This document shows, one piece after another, positions 50,353 to 60,790 of a DNA stretch of 64,000 nucleotides. The stretch lies in NCBI GenBank assembly GCA_013166775.1, contig JABLTJ010000006.1:59983-123982 (forward strand), in the 5' to 3' direction. The stretch is from Promethearchaeati archaeon. Its GTDB lineage: Archaea; Asgardarchaeota; Heimdallarchaeia; Heimdallarchaeales; Heimdallarchaeaceae. Below the pieces are notes generated by a model. It had not been told where the DNA came from and ran no database searches. It was given only the letters and a program-made list of their open reading frames with translations. Position numbers and translations under genes: made by a program. Within the stretch, counting starts at the first letter, position 1; each line of letters opens with the position of its first letter.

Positions 50353-53300
50353 ATGGACTTGAAGAAGAAACTAGGTTATTTGTTATTGTTAACTATATTT
50401 GCTTTATCTTTTACCAGTAAAATATCTATAGCACAGAGTTCAGAAAACTTACTCTATATGACTGATTTAACTGAAGATGGAGGATTTTCTCAATCGGAAT
50501 CCATTATTGATGGAGCTGGAAATCTGCATACATTCTTTGTCGCTAAATCTTCTCTTGGAGAAAGACTGATGCATCTATATTACATTGAAGAAGAAGTACA
50601 TTTAGAAGTTGTGAGACAAAACGCACATAGTCTGAATCTCTGGTATTCCTATAATACAAGTGCAACTGTAGGAATTGTTTTTTCGATCATCTCGTCAAGT
50701 GGAGAAAATGTTTTTTACCATTACCATTGGGATCCAATAGAAGATGGTGTGGAATTCATTCTTTCTATACCTAGAGAATATTACATCAATGTTGATGTCT
50801 TTATTAAAGTGTGTTTCGTAGACTGGGTTGTACATGTTTTTTATACTTTAATTTGGGGAGAAATGGGGGGGAATAAGAATATAACTCATTATTATGGTTA
50901 TTATGAAGATGATTTTAATAGTGAGTCATTTGTGCTACCTTACTATGATCCTTTGTTTCAATATGCTAGGGATGTTGTTGATGTTATTGTAGATGAAAGC
51001 CAAGAAATTTGGTATCTATATCAGAGAAAAGAACCAGTATATGGAATTGGAATCTATAAAATTGAAGCTGATAGTTTCGTTTTTTACGATTTTGAAGTAT
51101 TTAGTGAAGTCTACAATCCAGTTGATAAAATTGTAACATCACTAGATGATGATCCTAGTGTAAATTTTACCCTAGTTTTTACAAATCCTTCTTCTATCCA
51201 TTGGGGTACATTTGATGGATCAGAACTATCAGAACACTATCAGACTACTTTTTATGCAAATCCAATAGATATAATTTTAGAAATAGAAGAAGGAAGAACA
51301 TCAGTAATCATCACTGATTTTTCTGAAACAACCAATACGGTTAATTTCTACCATGGTACTCTACAGAATAGTCAATTTACCTTCAGAACTATAGAATCTA
51401 GTGAACCTATCCCTGTAAATCATTTCTCTGTTTCTATTTCTGGAAACGACTATGTAATTTTGTTTAACAAAACAGTTGATACATCTAAGTATAAGCCGGA
51501 AACAGAATCTTCTTTGCGTTACAGAGAAAAGCAAGCAATAGCTTTATTTATATTATCTTCTCATGATTTTCAAATCTCAGCTTATATAGAAAATTTAGAA
51601 CTGTATAATCCAATACAAGAATTCTTCCAGACAAAATGGTATATTTTAGTAATTATAGGTGGTGTATTAACACTATTTGTAACGATCTTTATAATTCTCT
51701 ATAGGAGAAGAAGAATAGAAATCAAAGCCTTTCTGACTGATAAACAAGTAGGTGATTTCAACAGATTTGTTCTCTTCTTCTTGAATATTTGGCGACTAAT
51801 TAGTAACAGCTTTAATCTAGTTTTCTCCATATGGTTTTCACACAAAAAGAGATCAATCATTACTCTTGCAGGATTCCTGATTACAGGTTACTTGTTAAGT
51901 TCTGCTATTATCATAGCTCAATCAGAAGAATCAGCAATGGTTAAGGCATTTGATAGAACTTATCCTTTAGATGGAGATAGTACTATTTCAATCAAATTAG
52001 ATACTAGTTTTGCAACAGCTCCTGTTGCAACATATGATAGTGATGCAAAAGAAGAAATATTAGATTTATATGACGATTATGAGTTTAGAAAATATATCGA
52101 GGGAATAGAATCTTCTTATTATACGGGAATCAAAGTTGGAATAGCATACAGTCCTAGATTACTGGTAGCACTTCCAGACGATTCAGATGAGTTCATTTTC
52201 TCCACGCTCTATGAAGGAAGAACTCCTATAAACGCAAATGAAATTATAATGAATGATCGAACTGCGGAATTCTATCATCTTGAATTAAATGATACAATTA
52301 CTATAACTCCCGCAAAGTATAACGTAACTTTGGTTGGTATTTACTCTGAATTGAACGTAGCACAAACAAGAAGGCTAGCAAACTATCTAGATCTCCCACA
52401 TGATATTTATAGTCTCTTTGAAGTAGCAGATATTTTAACTAAAACCAGCTTATTCTTCGAACTTCTATCAGGTATGGGTTCTATAAATCAAGATATTCAT
52501 GGTTATTATCAATTCTTAACTAATTTCAACCAATTTAAGATGGCTGACAGAACTACTTTGATTGAAGAACAAACATCTCTTAATCAAAAAGTATTTAGTT
52601 TCAGTTTCGATACCGCATCTTCAGTAAAAATACGAAATGAAATGTTGGAGTTCTTCGGTAGCTTTAATGCTTATTACCTGAAAAATATGGCTAGATTACT
52701 TATTTTCGCTGTTCCTGCAATTTTGCTCTCTATTTTCATGGTGTTTGAATCTTCAGAATTGTTCTCATCTAGTTATGAGAAAGAAATAGAGATTCTTGGA
52801 AATAGAGGAGTAAGAGGTAGAAAACTTACTTGGATTTATATGACAATAAGAATGTTTGAGGTAGTTACAGCAGCTCTTCTAAGTTTCGGTTTAGCTGTTC
52901 TTACTGCAACTCCATTGATTAAAATAAACGGATTTCTAAGATTTAATAATCCAGACACTCATCTAGTAATAGGTAAAGTAGGAGTAGAGCTTGCTCTTGT
53001 TATGCTCATTCTCTTTGTAATCTCAGTACCAAGAATCATAATGATTGTCTCACGAAAGAGAGCAGTGGAAAAAGCACCAAACGTGTTTAAGAAAATTCTC
53101 AAATTTATTTCATGGAGAGATTTATTCTTCATAGGTATAGGTTCTGGATTCTTCTTCTATTTCTATAATGCGACTTTCTTAGCTTATTATGAGAGCAATA
53201 TCAGCAATTTCACAACATTTCTATTTCTAACTATAGGAGGAGCTATTTTCATTCTTCTAGGAGGTCTACCTCTGGTAATTAAGTTACTCAGCACAATCTG

Positions 53301-54540
53301 GAAAGTACTAGGATTTATCATTTGGAAAACAAGAAAATCAAAGATAAGTTTCACGTTTTCTGAAATCAGCAAAGATATTAGATATTTCGAAAACATAACT
53401 CTTATTTTCTTGTTAGTTGTATGTATATTGATACCTGTTCTTGTAGTTCCTTATTCAAAGGAATCAACTCTTACAGAACAAGCTTACTTCATGAATGGTG
53501 CAGATCTTAAAGTAGAAAATTGGCATCAAAGGTATGGTATGTCCATTGAGGAAGTAGCAGCTTTAGAAGGTGTAGAGAGTGTTACACAAGTTAAATTGCA
53601 TAATATGCATGTAGTTACTGTAGAAGTCGTATCACCATTATCGTTCAAAACGATACCGGTTAGTATACTCGAGATAAATAACACGAACTTCTTATCAACG
53701 TTTTATGAACCTCCAATTCAATTAGAAGTGGAAAACTGGGCACAAGTTGGAGAACTAAATAACGATACAGTTATGATGTCCGAAGCTACATTAGATCATT
53801 ATATTCTGGATGTAGGGGACGAATATAAGTTTGAAAATGTCTTAATGACTCGAAATCACTATGTAACCGTGATAGCTGATTTTGAACTTTTCCCAGTTTT
53901 TTATTTCGAAGAAGATGCGGAAGAAGAATCATTAATGATAGTTGTTACTAACGAATGTTTTGAAAAGCTTCTAAACGTTGATCCTTCAATTACCAAAATC
54001 ACTGATGAATTATATGTAAGATTGAATAATATTGATGCTCTTGAAGCTGTAGGAAGCGCAATCTATAGTGGAACAGGTCTAGTATCGAAAAGCATTGAAG
54101 ATTGGAAAAACAGGTTGAAGACACCACTATATAATATTTTCATTATTGAGATGATTCTATCATTGTTTGTAGCATCAATTGTATTAGTATTTTCAAGTTT
54201 TACAACTGCGATAAAAATCCTAGAAAAAAGAATAATAAAACACGACATCATGAAGAAAATGGGTCTCAATATAAACCGAATTGTGAATATGTCTACTATA
54301 CAAACGATGATCGCAGCTATACTGCCTGCTCTGGGGATAGGAGCAGCAGTAGGTTACCTAACAATAGGTCCAACATTAATCCAACTCAATTTTGGGATTG
54401 AACCTTTTGGACTTTATATCAATTATCCTCTGATTCCTCTGATTGTACTATTTGTTGGTATTCCAATTTTAGTATATGTCGGGCTAAACTATTTCCTACG
54501 TAGAGAATTTGGAAAATATGCCCCAACTGTTATGGAGTAG
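50353..54540 (+). CDS. giant MacB/FtsX-type ABC transporter permease with large extracellular domain
   Basis: The protein has about 1395 aa. A signal peptide (MDLKKKLGYLLLLTIFALSF) is followed by about 400 extracellular residues of beta-rich repeats, a membrane helix near 433-457 (WYILVIIGGVLTLFV), another near 505-525, and a MacB-like extracellular core. Next is a first FtsX block (LLIFAVPAILLSIFMVFESS, then EKEIEILGNRGVRGRKLTWI), a second FtsX half and the last helices ending REFGKYAPTVME. Duplicated FtsX domains occur in LolE/MacB-like systems that use ATP to pull or move substrates at the membrane. It is directly followed by the ATPase gene. The added ectodomain is unusual in length. Confidence 0.75.
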   Translation: MDLKKKLGYLLLLTIFALSFTSKISIAQSSENLLYMTDLTEDGGFSQSESIIDGAGNLHTFFVAKSSLGERLMHLYYIEEEVHLEVVRQNAHSLNLWYSYNTSATVGIVFSIISSSGENVFYHYHWDPIEDGVEFILSIPREYYINVDVFIKVCFVDWVVHVFYTLIWGEMGGNKNITHYYGYYEDDFNSESFVLPYYDPLFQYARDVVDVIVDESQEIWYLYQRKEPVYGIGIYKIEADSFVFYDFEVFSEVYNPVDKIVTSLDDDPSVNFTLVFTNPSSIHWGTFDGSELSEHYQTTFYANPIDIILEIEEGRTSVIITDFSETTNTVNFYHGTLQNSQFTFRTIESSEPIPVNHFSVSISGNDYVILFNKTVDTSKYKPETESSLRYREKQAIALFILSSHDFQISAYIENLELYNPIQEFFQTKWYILVIIGGVLTLFVTIFIILYRRRRIEIKAFLTDKQVGDFNRFVLFFLNIWRLISNSFNLVFSIWFSHKKRSIITLAGFLITGYLLSSAIIIAQSEESAMVKAFDRTYPLDGDSTISIKLDTSFATAPVATYDSDAKEEILDLYDDYEFRKYIEGIESSYYTGIKVGIAYSPRLLVALPDDSDEFIFSTLYEGRTPINANEIIMNDRTAEFYHLELNDTITITPAKYNVTLVGIYSELNVAQTRRLANYLDLPHDIYSLFEVADILTKTSLFFELLSGMGSINQDIHGYYQFLTNFNQFKMADRTTLIEEQTSLNQKVFSFSFDTASSVKIRNEMLEFFGSFNAYYLKNMARLLIFAVPAILLSIFMVFESSELFSSSYEKEIEILGNRGVRGRKLTWIYMTIRMFEVVTAALLSFGLAVLTATPLIKINGFLRFNNPDTHLVIGKVGVELALVMLILFVISVPRIIMIVSRKRAVEKAPNVFKKILKFISWRDLFFIGIGSGFFFYFYNATFLAYYESNISNFTTFLFLTIGGAIFILLGGLPLVIKLLSTIWKVLGFIIWKTRKSKISFTFSEISKDIRYFENITLIFLLVVCILIPVLVVPYSKESTLTEQAYFMNGADLKVENWHQRYGMSIEEVAALEGVESVTQVKLHNMHVVTVEVVSPLSFKTIPVSILEINNTNFLSTFYEPPIQLEVENWAQVGELNNDTVMMSEATLDHYILDVGDEYKFENVLMTRNHYVTVIADFELFPVFYFEEDAEEESLMIVVTNECFEKLLNVDPSITKITDELYVRLNNIDALEAVGSAIYSGTGLVSKSIEDWKNRLKTPLYNIFIIEMILSLFVASIVLVFSSFTTAIKILEKRIIKHDIMKKMGLNINRIVNMSTIQTMIAAILPALGIGAAVGYLTIGPTLIQLNFGIEPFGLYINYPLIPLIVLFVGIPILVYVGLNYFLRREFGKYAPTVME

Positions 54541-56313
54541 ATGAGAATGATAATATGCAAAGACTTAGTGAAAATCTATTGGGATCCGATAACTGATGTT
54601 AAAGTATCAGCTCTTAGAGGATTGGATTTATTCATCAAGGAAGGAGATGTAGCTAGCATCATTGGACCAAGCGGAGCTGGAAAAACTACACTTGTCAAAA
54701 TTCTTTCAGGTTTAGAGAAACCAAGTGGTGGATCTATTTTTATTGATGAAATTAACATAGCTGAACTTTCTCAAAAACAAATGAAACAGTTCAGGTTTGA
54801 AAAGATGGGGATTGTAAGTCAATTCGTTCATCAGAATTTGTTATCGAATATGACACTTGAGAAAAACATTCTCTTCCCAATGAAAATGAGATTTGTGCAT
54901 AGAGAGAGAGCTCTAAAAGAAACAGATGAATTAATAAAAATGTTAAATCTAAACAAGATTAGAACTAACCCAGTAACTAAAGTTTCTGGAGGTGAAGCAG
55001 TTAGAACTAGTATTGGGGTTGCATTAGCAAAACATCCTAGAATCCTTTTAGCTGATGAACCCACTGGAATGCTAGATACAACCAACACTAATGATATCAT
55101 TGAAACTTTTAGAGATCTTAATCAAGATTTAGGAACAACAATATTGGTTGTCACACACGATCTCCGTTTCAGAAATGCATTTCAAAACAGTTTCATTATA
55201 CGTGATGGTCGTCTAGTAGGTGTGAATCTTGATCAAGATAGAGGAGAACTTGAATTTATCTTACGACCTCAAGAATCTGTACTACAATCTGTTATCGATA
55301 GTTCTCAATTCATTCGAATTCCAGATGAGCTTTTCTCCGTTCATGATTTCAAACATATAGTGGAATTTGATATTCATCCATCCAAACGATTCTCTGCTTT
55401 CTTTAATCCTGATGAAATCTCTAGAGATGAAGTAATTGATTTAATGAAAAGAACTGATGAGTATGCAACAGAGGAAGAAGAGAAGGATGAAGACTCAAAG
55501 AAGAAAGTGTCCTTTAGTGAAATTCGTCCTATTCTAGAACAAGAATTTCCTTATCCCGAGGATGGAAATGAAATAATAAAAGTGAAGAATCTTTTCAAAT
55601 CCTATCCTGCTGGAAGAATTGTAAATGAAGTTTTAAAAGATTTAAGTTTTACAGTGAATGAAGGAGATTTTGTTGTAATCTCAGGTAAGAGTGGAGCTGG
55701 GAAAACAACTCTTATGAACACTCTTGGTGGAATTGAGACTCCTGATTCAGGTGATATTAATATTAAAGACTTTGATATGATAAATGAATCAGGAAAGAAG
55801 ATTTCGTTTTTCCGTTTTCATGAAGTTGCTATGATTAGTCAAATGAATAATCTGTTCGACCAATATACAATAAGAGAAAATATGATTATACCAAGACTCT
55901 TTCGCAGAGAAAGAATCTTCAAGAGACGAAGAGATGATATCCCAAGAATAGTACAAGATGTAGAAATCGATCACAAGATCAAATCATATGCAGCTGAACT
56001 CTCAGCGGGTGAACGTCAAAGAGCAGCTTTAGCAGTTGCTTTAGCTAGAAGAGCTCCAATCATCTTAGCCGATGAACCTACAGCGAACTTAGATTCAAGA
56101 TTAGCAAGGAATATCGTTACACTATTGATGGAAACTGCTCAAAGATATAAAACAACCATAATCATGAGTACTCATGATTTGAGTTTAGTTCGACCTGGTT
56201 TCAGATTAATTAAATTGCAGGATGGTCGTAAAATCGATGATTTCAGAATTACAAAAGACAGTCTCAAAGGAATAATCGAAGATTATCTTGGAATTGAAAT
56301 TGCTGATAACTAA
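54541..56313 (+). CDS. ABC transporter ATPase with two fused LolD/MacB-like domains
   Basis: The 590-aa protein has two nucleotide-binding domains. NBD1: Walker A GPSGAGKTT (42-50), Q-loop SQFVHQN, signature VSGGE (148-152), Walker B ILLADEPTG with Glu173, H-loop VTHD. NBD2: Walker A GKSGAGKTT (382-390), signature LSAGERQ (487-493), Walker B IILADEPTA with Glu512, H-loop STHD. Both carry all catalytic residues, although the first signature has Val-Ser-Gly-Gly-Glu rather than LSGGQ. The linker (about 225-350) is acidic. The gene begins at the base after the permease stop codon, so the two form one operon; two fused NBDs suit a single chain with two FtsX halves. Confidence 0.9.
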   Translation: MRMIICKDLVKIYWDPITDVKVSALRGLDLFIKEGDVASIIGPSGAGKTTLVKILSGLEKPSGGSIFIDEINIAELSQKQMKQFRFEKMGIVSQFVHQNLLSNMTLEKNILFPMKMRFVHRERALKETDELIKMLNLNKIRTNPVTKVSGGEAVRTSIGVALAKHPRILLADEPTGMLDTTNTNDIIETFRDLNQDLGTTILVVTHDLRFRNAFQNSFIIRDGRLVGVNLDQDRGELEFILRPQESVLQSVIDSSQFIRIPDELFSVHDFKHIVEFDIHPSKRFSAFFNPDEISRDEVIDLMKRTDEYATEEEEKDEDSKKKVSFSEIRPILEQEFPYPEDGNEIIKVKNLFKSYPAGRIVNEVLKDLSFTVNEGDFVVISGKSGAGKTTLMNTLGGIETPDSGDINIKDFDMINESGKKISFFRFHEVAMISQMNNLFDQYTIRENMIIPRLFRRERIFKRRRDDIPRIVQDVEIDHKIKSYAAELSAGERQRAALAVALARRAPIILADEPTANLDSRLARNIVTLLMETAQRYKTTIIMSTHDLSLVRPGFRLIKLQDGRKIDDFRITKDSLKGIIEDYLGIEIADN

Positions 56314-56318
56314 TTCAA

Positions 56319-56338
56319 TCTTCTTTCTTTTTTATTTT
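56319..56338 (+). terminator. T-rich terminator between convergent genes
   Basis: TCTTCTTTCTTTTTTATTTT follows the ABC ATPase stop, in the 35 bases before the convergent HAD gene end. Confidence 0.4.
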
Positions 56339-56348
56339 CAGAATAATT

Positions 56349-57095
56349 TTATTTGATTCTTATGTCCATAACTGATTGAAGAATAACATCTGCATTCTTT
56401 AGATCCATCTCCTCTGATCTTCCTGTTAGCACTCCTATACAGCAAAGAGCTCCTGCATTCTTACCCATTAACATATCTCTATCATCGTCACCAACGACAA
56501 TTGATTTAGATACGTCAACTTCTAAGAGCTTGCATGCATATTGAAGCATATCTGGAGCAGGTTTTGCATGATAGGGTGAATCTATATCAAGACCTAATAC
56601 TAGATCAAATAGATGGAACAATCCTGCGCTCATCAATTGTTTTTCTGCAGGCTCTTTTCCATCATGAGTAACAAGTAGAGTTTTAATTTTCGCTTTACGG
56701 AACTCTTGAAGCACTTTATTCACTCCTTCATAGATTTCAACGTGTTCGGAAAAATCAACCAGATTGTCAACTTCATCGAAAATTTCCGCAATATCTTCAA
56801 CTGTTGAGTTTATTGAGAATTTTCTAAGATATTCCCTAGTTCTTCTTATGATTTCAACTCTTTCAATATGAATTGGACCATCAGATATAATTTCAAGAGT
56901 TTCAGAATCCAGACCCATAAGTTCTAAAATATTTTTACGACTTTTATCGGACAAATGAAATTTCTCTAAAAGAAGCTCAGTTCTTTTCTCCATAACAGGT
57001 ATATACATATTTAAGTTGAGTAATGTCCCATCCTTATCAAAACAGATAAGTTCAATGTCATTGAGTTGTGTATCAGAACACCAAACAGTAGTCAT
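56349..57095 (-). CDS. HAD-superfamily phosphatase
   Basis: The 248-aa protein has HAD motif I CFDKDGTLLNL (Asp20 nucleophile, Asp22 acid/base), motif II LLVTHD, motif III Lys within YHAKPAPDML and motif IV VVGDDDRDMLMGKNAGA. A helical cap domain lies between residues about 25 and 115. This resembles Gph/phosphoglycolate-phosphatase-like enzymes. The substrate is unknown; the enzyme is cytoplasmic. It stands 53 bases downstream of the surface protein gene on the same strand. Confidence 0.85.
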   Translation of the reverse strand: MTTVWCSDTQLNDIELICFDKDGTLLNLNMYIPVMEKRTELLLEKFHLSDKSRKNILELMGLDSETLEIISDGPIHIERVEIIRRTREYLRKFSINSTVEDIAEIFDEVDNLVDFSEHVEIYEGVNKVLQEFRKAKIKTLLVTHDGKEPAEKQLMSAGLFHLFDLVLGLDIDSPYHAKPAPDMLQYACKLLEVDVSKSIVVGDDDRDMLMGKNAGALCCIGVLTGRSEEMDLKNADVILQSVMDIRIK

Positions 57096-57148
57096 ACAAG
57101 TGTAACAAACAATTCTTTGTTTAATAATCTTGTGCCCAAATACTTTTT

Positions 57149-60100
57149 CTATTCTAATTTCTCTAAGATTTCCTTAGCTACAGCTATTAAAGAATTGCTT
57201 CTTTCTAGTTCGGATTTTAGAACATTATTCAATTCATAATCTTCAGTAGATACAGAAGAATATTTCTGTAGATTTAACTTCAGAATATGCAAATCCTTTA
57301 TGTTTCTTCGGAGTTCTCTATTCAGATTCTTACGTCTCTTTGGATTCATGGAAGGTTCGAATCCATTATCAGCATATACACTCACTATCTGATTTAATCT
57401 AAATCTGAATTTTCTTAATTCACGCTTTGCTGTGAATAGAAATTCTAAGAAATTGGAGAAACCAATTCTTTCTGCTTCAGCAATTGAAGTTATTTTTTCA
57501 AAGCCCGCAATTTGAGCAGAAATCCAATCTTCAAATGAGATGAAACCGCCAAATATTGCTGAAATGAATTGTTCTTTTGTTGAGAATCCCAATTGAACTG
57601 CATAATAATAAATTGACCCATATTCAAACCCTAATCCTTCTGCTGTTCTCAACTCTCTATATGATTTGAATCCTTTCTTTCTTGCTAAAATTAGGTTTTC
57701 AATCTTCCTTCTTAAGTGTGGATATGAGAACTTAACAGCGATGACTAATGCTCCCCAGAATGGAATCAAATACGCTCCAAATAGAACTAACCAGTTATCC
57801 CAAGAAAAGGGATTGTTATTACGATAATATTCCTGTAGATTTGTTAAGTTATCATTATCTGGATCTTCCAAAGAATCTTTGAAAAGAGGATCCAAACCGT
57901 TTTTTATTTCCCATCCATCAGGAATAAGATCCTCGTCTGAATCTCTATTGTAAGGGAGTGTATTATATAAATAAACCTCATCTCTATCCGATATATCATC
58001 GTCATCCGTATCAGAGTCCCAAGGGTTTGTTCTATAAAAATACTCGTAGAGATTAATCAGATAATCATTATCAGGATCCAGAGATCTATCATCACCTACA
58101 GGATTTAGATTAAATTTTACTTCCCATCCATCAGGCATACTATCTCCATCAGAATCAAATAATCGAGGATTGCTACCTATTCGATATTCCTCATAATTTG
58201 AAAGTTCATCATGGTCATAATCTCTATTTCCATCATCAAGAAGAGGATTTAGCTGATTTCTTACTTCCCATCCATCTGGCATATGGTCATAATCTGTGTC
58301 TTCTAAACGAGGATTTGTTAATCTATTATATTCTTCTAAATTGATCAGATCATCGAAATCTGGATCTTCTAATGCATTGCTGAAAAGAGCATTAATCTTA
58401 TTTTCAATCTCCCACCCATCAGGCATCAAATCTGAATCAGTATCATTATTCAGAGGATTAGTATTGTGCATGAACAATTCATACCAATCTGATAAATTAT
58501 CACCATCTGTATCTCTTTTCAGAGGATTCGTTCCATAAATATACTCCTGATAATTGGATAAATCATCATGGTCATTATCTTGTGAACTGTCATCTAAAAG
58601 AAGATTAAGATGATAGAATATTTCCCAACTATCTGGTAATCCATCTAAGTCGCTATCATTGCTATTCGGATATGAGCCTAAAATGAATTCTTCATAGTTA
58701 GTTATCCCATCACCATCAAAATCCTCAAAACTGTCATTCACTAGTGGATCAAGACTATGAAGAATTTCCCATCGATCGGGTAGCAAATCTGAGTCAGTAT
58801 CGCTACTCCTAGGATTAGTGAAATAAATTAGCACTTCTTCATAATCAGATAAAGAGTCAAAATCTGTATCATAAGTAATAGGGTCACAATTGTATACAAA
58901 AATCTCATCATAATCAGATAAATGATCATTATCTGTGTCATTATTGAAAGGATTCGTAAAATGAACAAATTCTTCTAAATTCATCAATCCATCATTATCC
59001 ATATCAATGTAAGAATCGTTGCTCAGAGGATTAAGTCCATAAATTACTTCCCATCCATCTGGCATTTGATCATCATCTGAATCAGAATCATCTGGATAGG
59101 TTGACAATGCATATTCAAACAAATTGTATATTCCATCATTGTCAGGATCATCCATTGAATCATCAACAAGTGGATTTAGGTTATTACTTACTTCCCAATA
59201 ATCATCCATTCCGTCGTTTTCTGTATCTTCATTGTTTGGTAAAGTGTTGTATAAGAGTACCTCTTCCCAATCGCTTAACAAATCATCATCAGTATCGTTT
59301 TTCCATGGATTAGAATTATAATTCAGAATCTCTTCTCCATCCAGCAAAAAATCTGAATCTGAGTCATTATTCGAAACATCTGTACTACAAAGATAAATTT
59401 CCCACCCATCAGGAAGAATGTCTAAATCAGAATCAGTTTGCAGATAGCTGCAATTGAAGAAGGATTCTGTTACATCATCTAAATAATCTCCATCAGAGTC
59501 AATACATCTAGTTTTTGTCAGACCACCATTATAGCAAAAAATACTTTGTTTACCAGATTCTGAGACTCCATCCATTCCAATAGAATACATAATATCATTT
59601 TCACAAATATAAATTAATTCAGTACAGTTATCTTGATCGATATCAGCTATGACTGGAGCTGTTCTAATTATTGATGGGAATGAGTATGTTGTACTAATTG
59701 AACCTTGATGGTCAATCAAATATATCTGATTACGAGTAGTAGTGACGATGATTTCAAGAATATTATTACCATCTAGATCTACCAAAGAGGGTCCAACCAA
59801 GAGAGAATCATCTAGATTTATTTCCCATTCTAAACTTCCATTATTATTGAAACAATAAACTAATCCAGAATCTGAACAAAGGAAAATGTCTAGATGATTA
59901 TCGTTATCATAATCACCAATAGATGGATTCTGATAGTTTCCATATTCTAGAGAAAACGACCATATTGTACTCCCTTCAGAATCCAAACAAAGAATCTCAG
60001 TTTGTAAAGTAATTATGATTTCATTGGTAGTCTGATTTCCATCAAAGTCACCCACTCCTAAACCTTTGGTCAAATAATTATCTAGATTACTGATCCACTT

Positions 60101-60790
60101 TTCATTGCCAAATCTATCTAAACAAATCATAAACTGTCCATGTCCAGTTATAATCTCTAGTTCTCCATCTCCATCTAAATCCGCTATACATCCTTCATGA
60201 GTCTTTCCAATTTTATCATTATCATAATGCCACAATAGATTACCTTCTTTATCGAGACAATAAACGCCATACCATTCAGTAAATGAAACGATTTCAAAGA
60301 AACCATCTTGGTTAATATCAGCAATACAAGGGGATTGGAAGATATGATCATGAGTGGTTGTTTCATACCTCCATTTCTCAATGCCTAGGCTATCCTGGCA
60401 AATTATTCCCCCTTGTATCCCGCTCAGGATTTCAGGTGAACCATCTTTATCAATATCTACAACACAACTAGGAGATTTTGCTGATAATGCCAGGTAATTA
60501 TTGTACCATTGCAAATTCCCTGTATGAGAAAAGCAATAATCTCCAGTCACAATTTCTAAAAATCCATCTTTATCCAAATCAGCTAAACAAGGAACTGTTG
60601 TTCCCCACATAACATCAAAGCTGTCTTTAATGTAGAAATTAACCTGATCTAAACTTTGAGGAGTGATTGAAAAAGTTTCTCTTGATAATCTATAGTTTTT
60701 TTGAAAATTCAACTGTACAGTTGGTAAAAATAAAGAAATACAAATTGATACTATTATTACAATACCTAATCCATACAATTTTCTTTTCAT
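57149..60790 (-). CDS. integrin-like surface protein: FG-GAP propeller, calcium-repeat stalk, membrane helix and cytoplasmic tail
   Basis: The protein has about 1213 aa: signal peptide (RKLYGLGIVIIVSICISLFL), an FG-GAP/VCBS-type propeller at about 45-430 (units such as VPCLADLDKDGFLEIVTGDY and SIGDYDNDNHLDIFLCSDSG), then about 24 thrombospondin-type-3-like loops (430-970). These alternate DSDxDxMPDGWE with DPDNDxLxNxxEY to form a super-repeat of roughly 47 aa. One membrane helix (LVLFGAYLIPFWGALVIAV) follows, then about 200 cytoplasmic residues with GF-rich helical repeats (GFKSYRELRTAEGLGFEYG, GFISFEDWISAQIAGFE) and a Lys/Arg-rich helical end. It combines in one chain what the operon at 13801-27851 splits over two genes. 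ATG 60790 is preferred; GTG 60799 is the alternative. Confidence 0.75.
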   Translation of the reverse strand: MKRKLYGLGIVIIVSICISLFLPTVQLNFQKNYRLSRETFSITPQSLDQVNFYIKDSFDVMWGTTVPCLADLDKDGFLEIVTGDYCFSHTGNLQWYNNYLALSAKSPSCVVDIDKDGSPEILSGIQGGIICQDSLGIEKWRYETTTHDHIFQSPCIADINQDGFFEIVSFTEWYGVYCLDKEGNLLWHYDNDKIGKTHEGCIADLDGDGELEIITGHGQFMICLDRFGNEKWISNLDNYLTKGLGVGDFDGNQTTNEIIITLQTEILCLDSEGSTIWSFSLEYGNYQNPSIGDYDNDNHLDIFLCSDSGLVYCFNNNGSLEWEINLDDSLLVGPSLVDLDGNNILEIIVTTTRNQIYLIDHQGSISTTYSFPSIIRTAPVIADIDQDNCTELIYICENDIMYSIGMDGVSESGKQSIFCYNGGLTKTRCIDSDGDYLDDVTESFFNCSYLQTDSDLDILPDGWEIYLCSTDVSNNDSDSDFLLDGEEILNYNSNPWKNDTDDDLLSDWEEVLLYNTLPNNEDTENDGMDDYWEVSNNLNPLVDDSMDDPDNDGIYNLFEYALSTYPDDSDSDDDQMPDGWEVIYGLNPLSNDSYIDMDNDGLMNLEEFVHFTNPFNNDTDNDHLSDYDEIFVYNCDPITYDTDFDSLSDYEEVLIYFTNPRSSDTDSDLLPDRWEILHSLDPLVNDSFEDFDGDGITNYEEFILGSYPNSNDSDLDGLPDSWEIFYHLNLLLDDSSQDNDHDDLSNYQEYIYGTNPLKRDTDGDNLSDWYELFMHNTNPLNNDTDSDLMPDGWEIENKINALFSNALEDPDFDDLINLEEYNRLTNPRLEDTDYDHMPDGWEVRNQLNPLLDDGNRDYDHDELSNYEEYRIGSNPRLFDSDGDSMPDGWEVKFNLNPVGDDRSLDPDNDYLINLYEYFYRTNPWDSDTDDDDISDRDEVYLYNTLPYNRDSDEDLIPDGWEIKNGLDPLFKDSLEDPDNDNLTNLQEYYRNNNPFSWDNWLVLFGAYLIPFWGALVIAVKFSYPHLRRKIENLILARKKGFKSYRELRTAEGLGFEYGSIYYYAVQLGFSTKEQFISAIFGGFISFEDWISAQIAGFEKITSIAEAERIGFSNFLEFLFTAKRELRKFRFRLNQIVSVYADNGFEPSMNPKRRKNLNRELRRNIKDLHILKLNLQKYSSVSTEDYELNNVLKSELERSNSLIAVAKEILEKLE

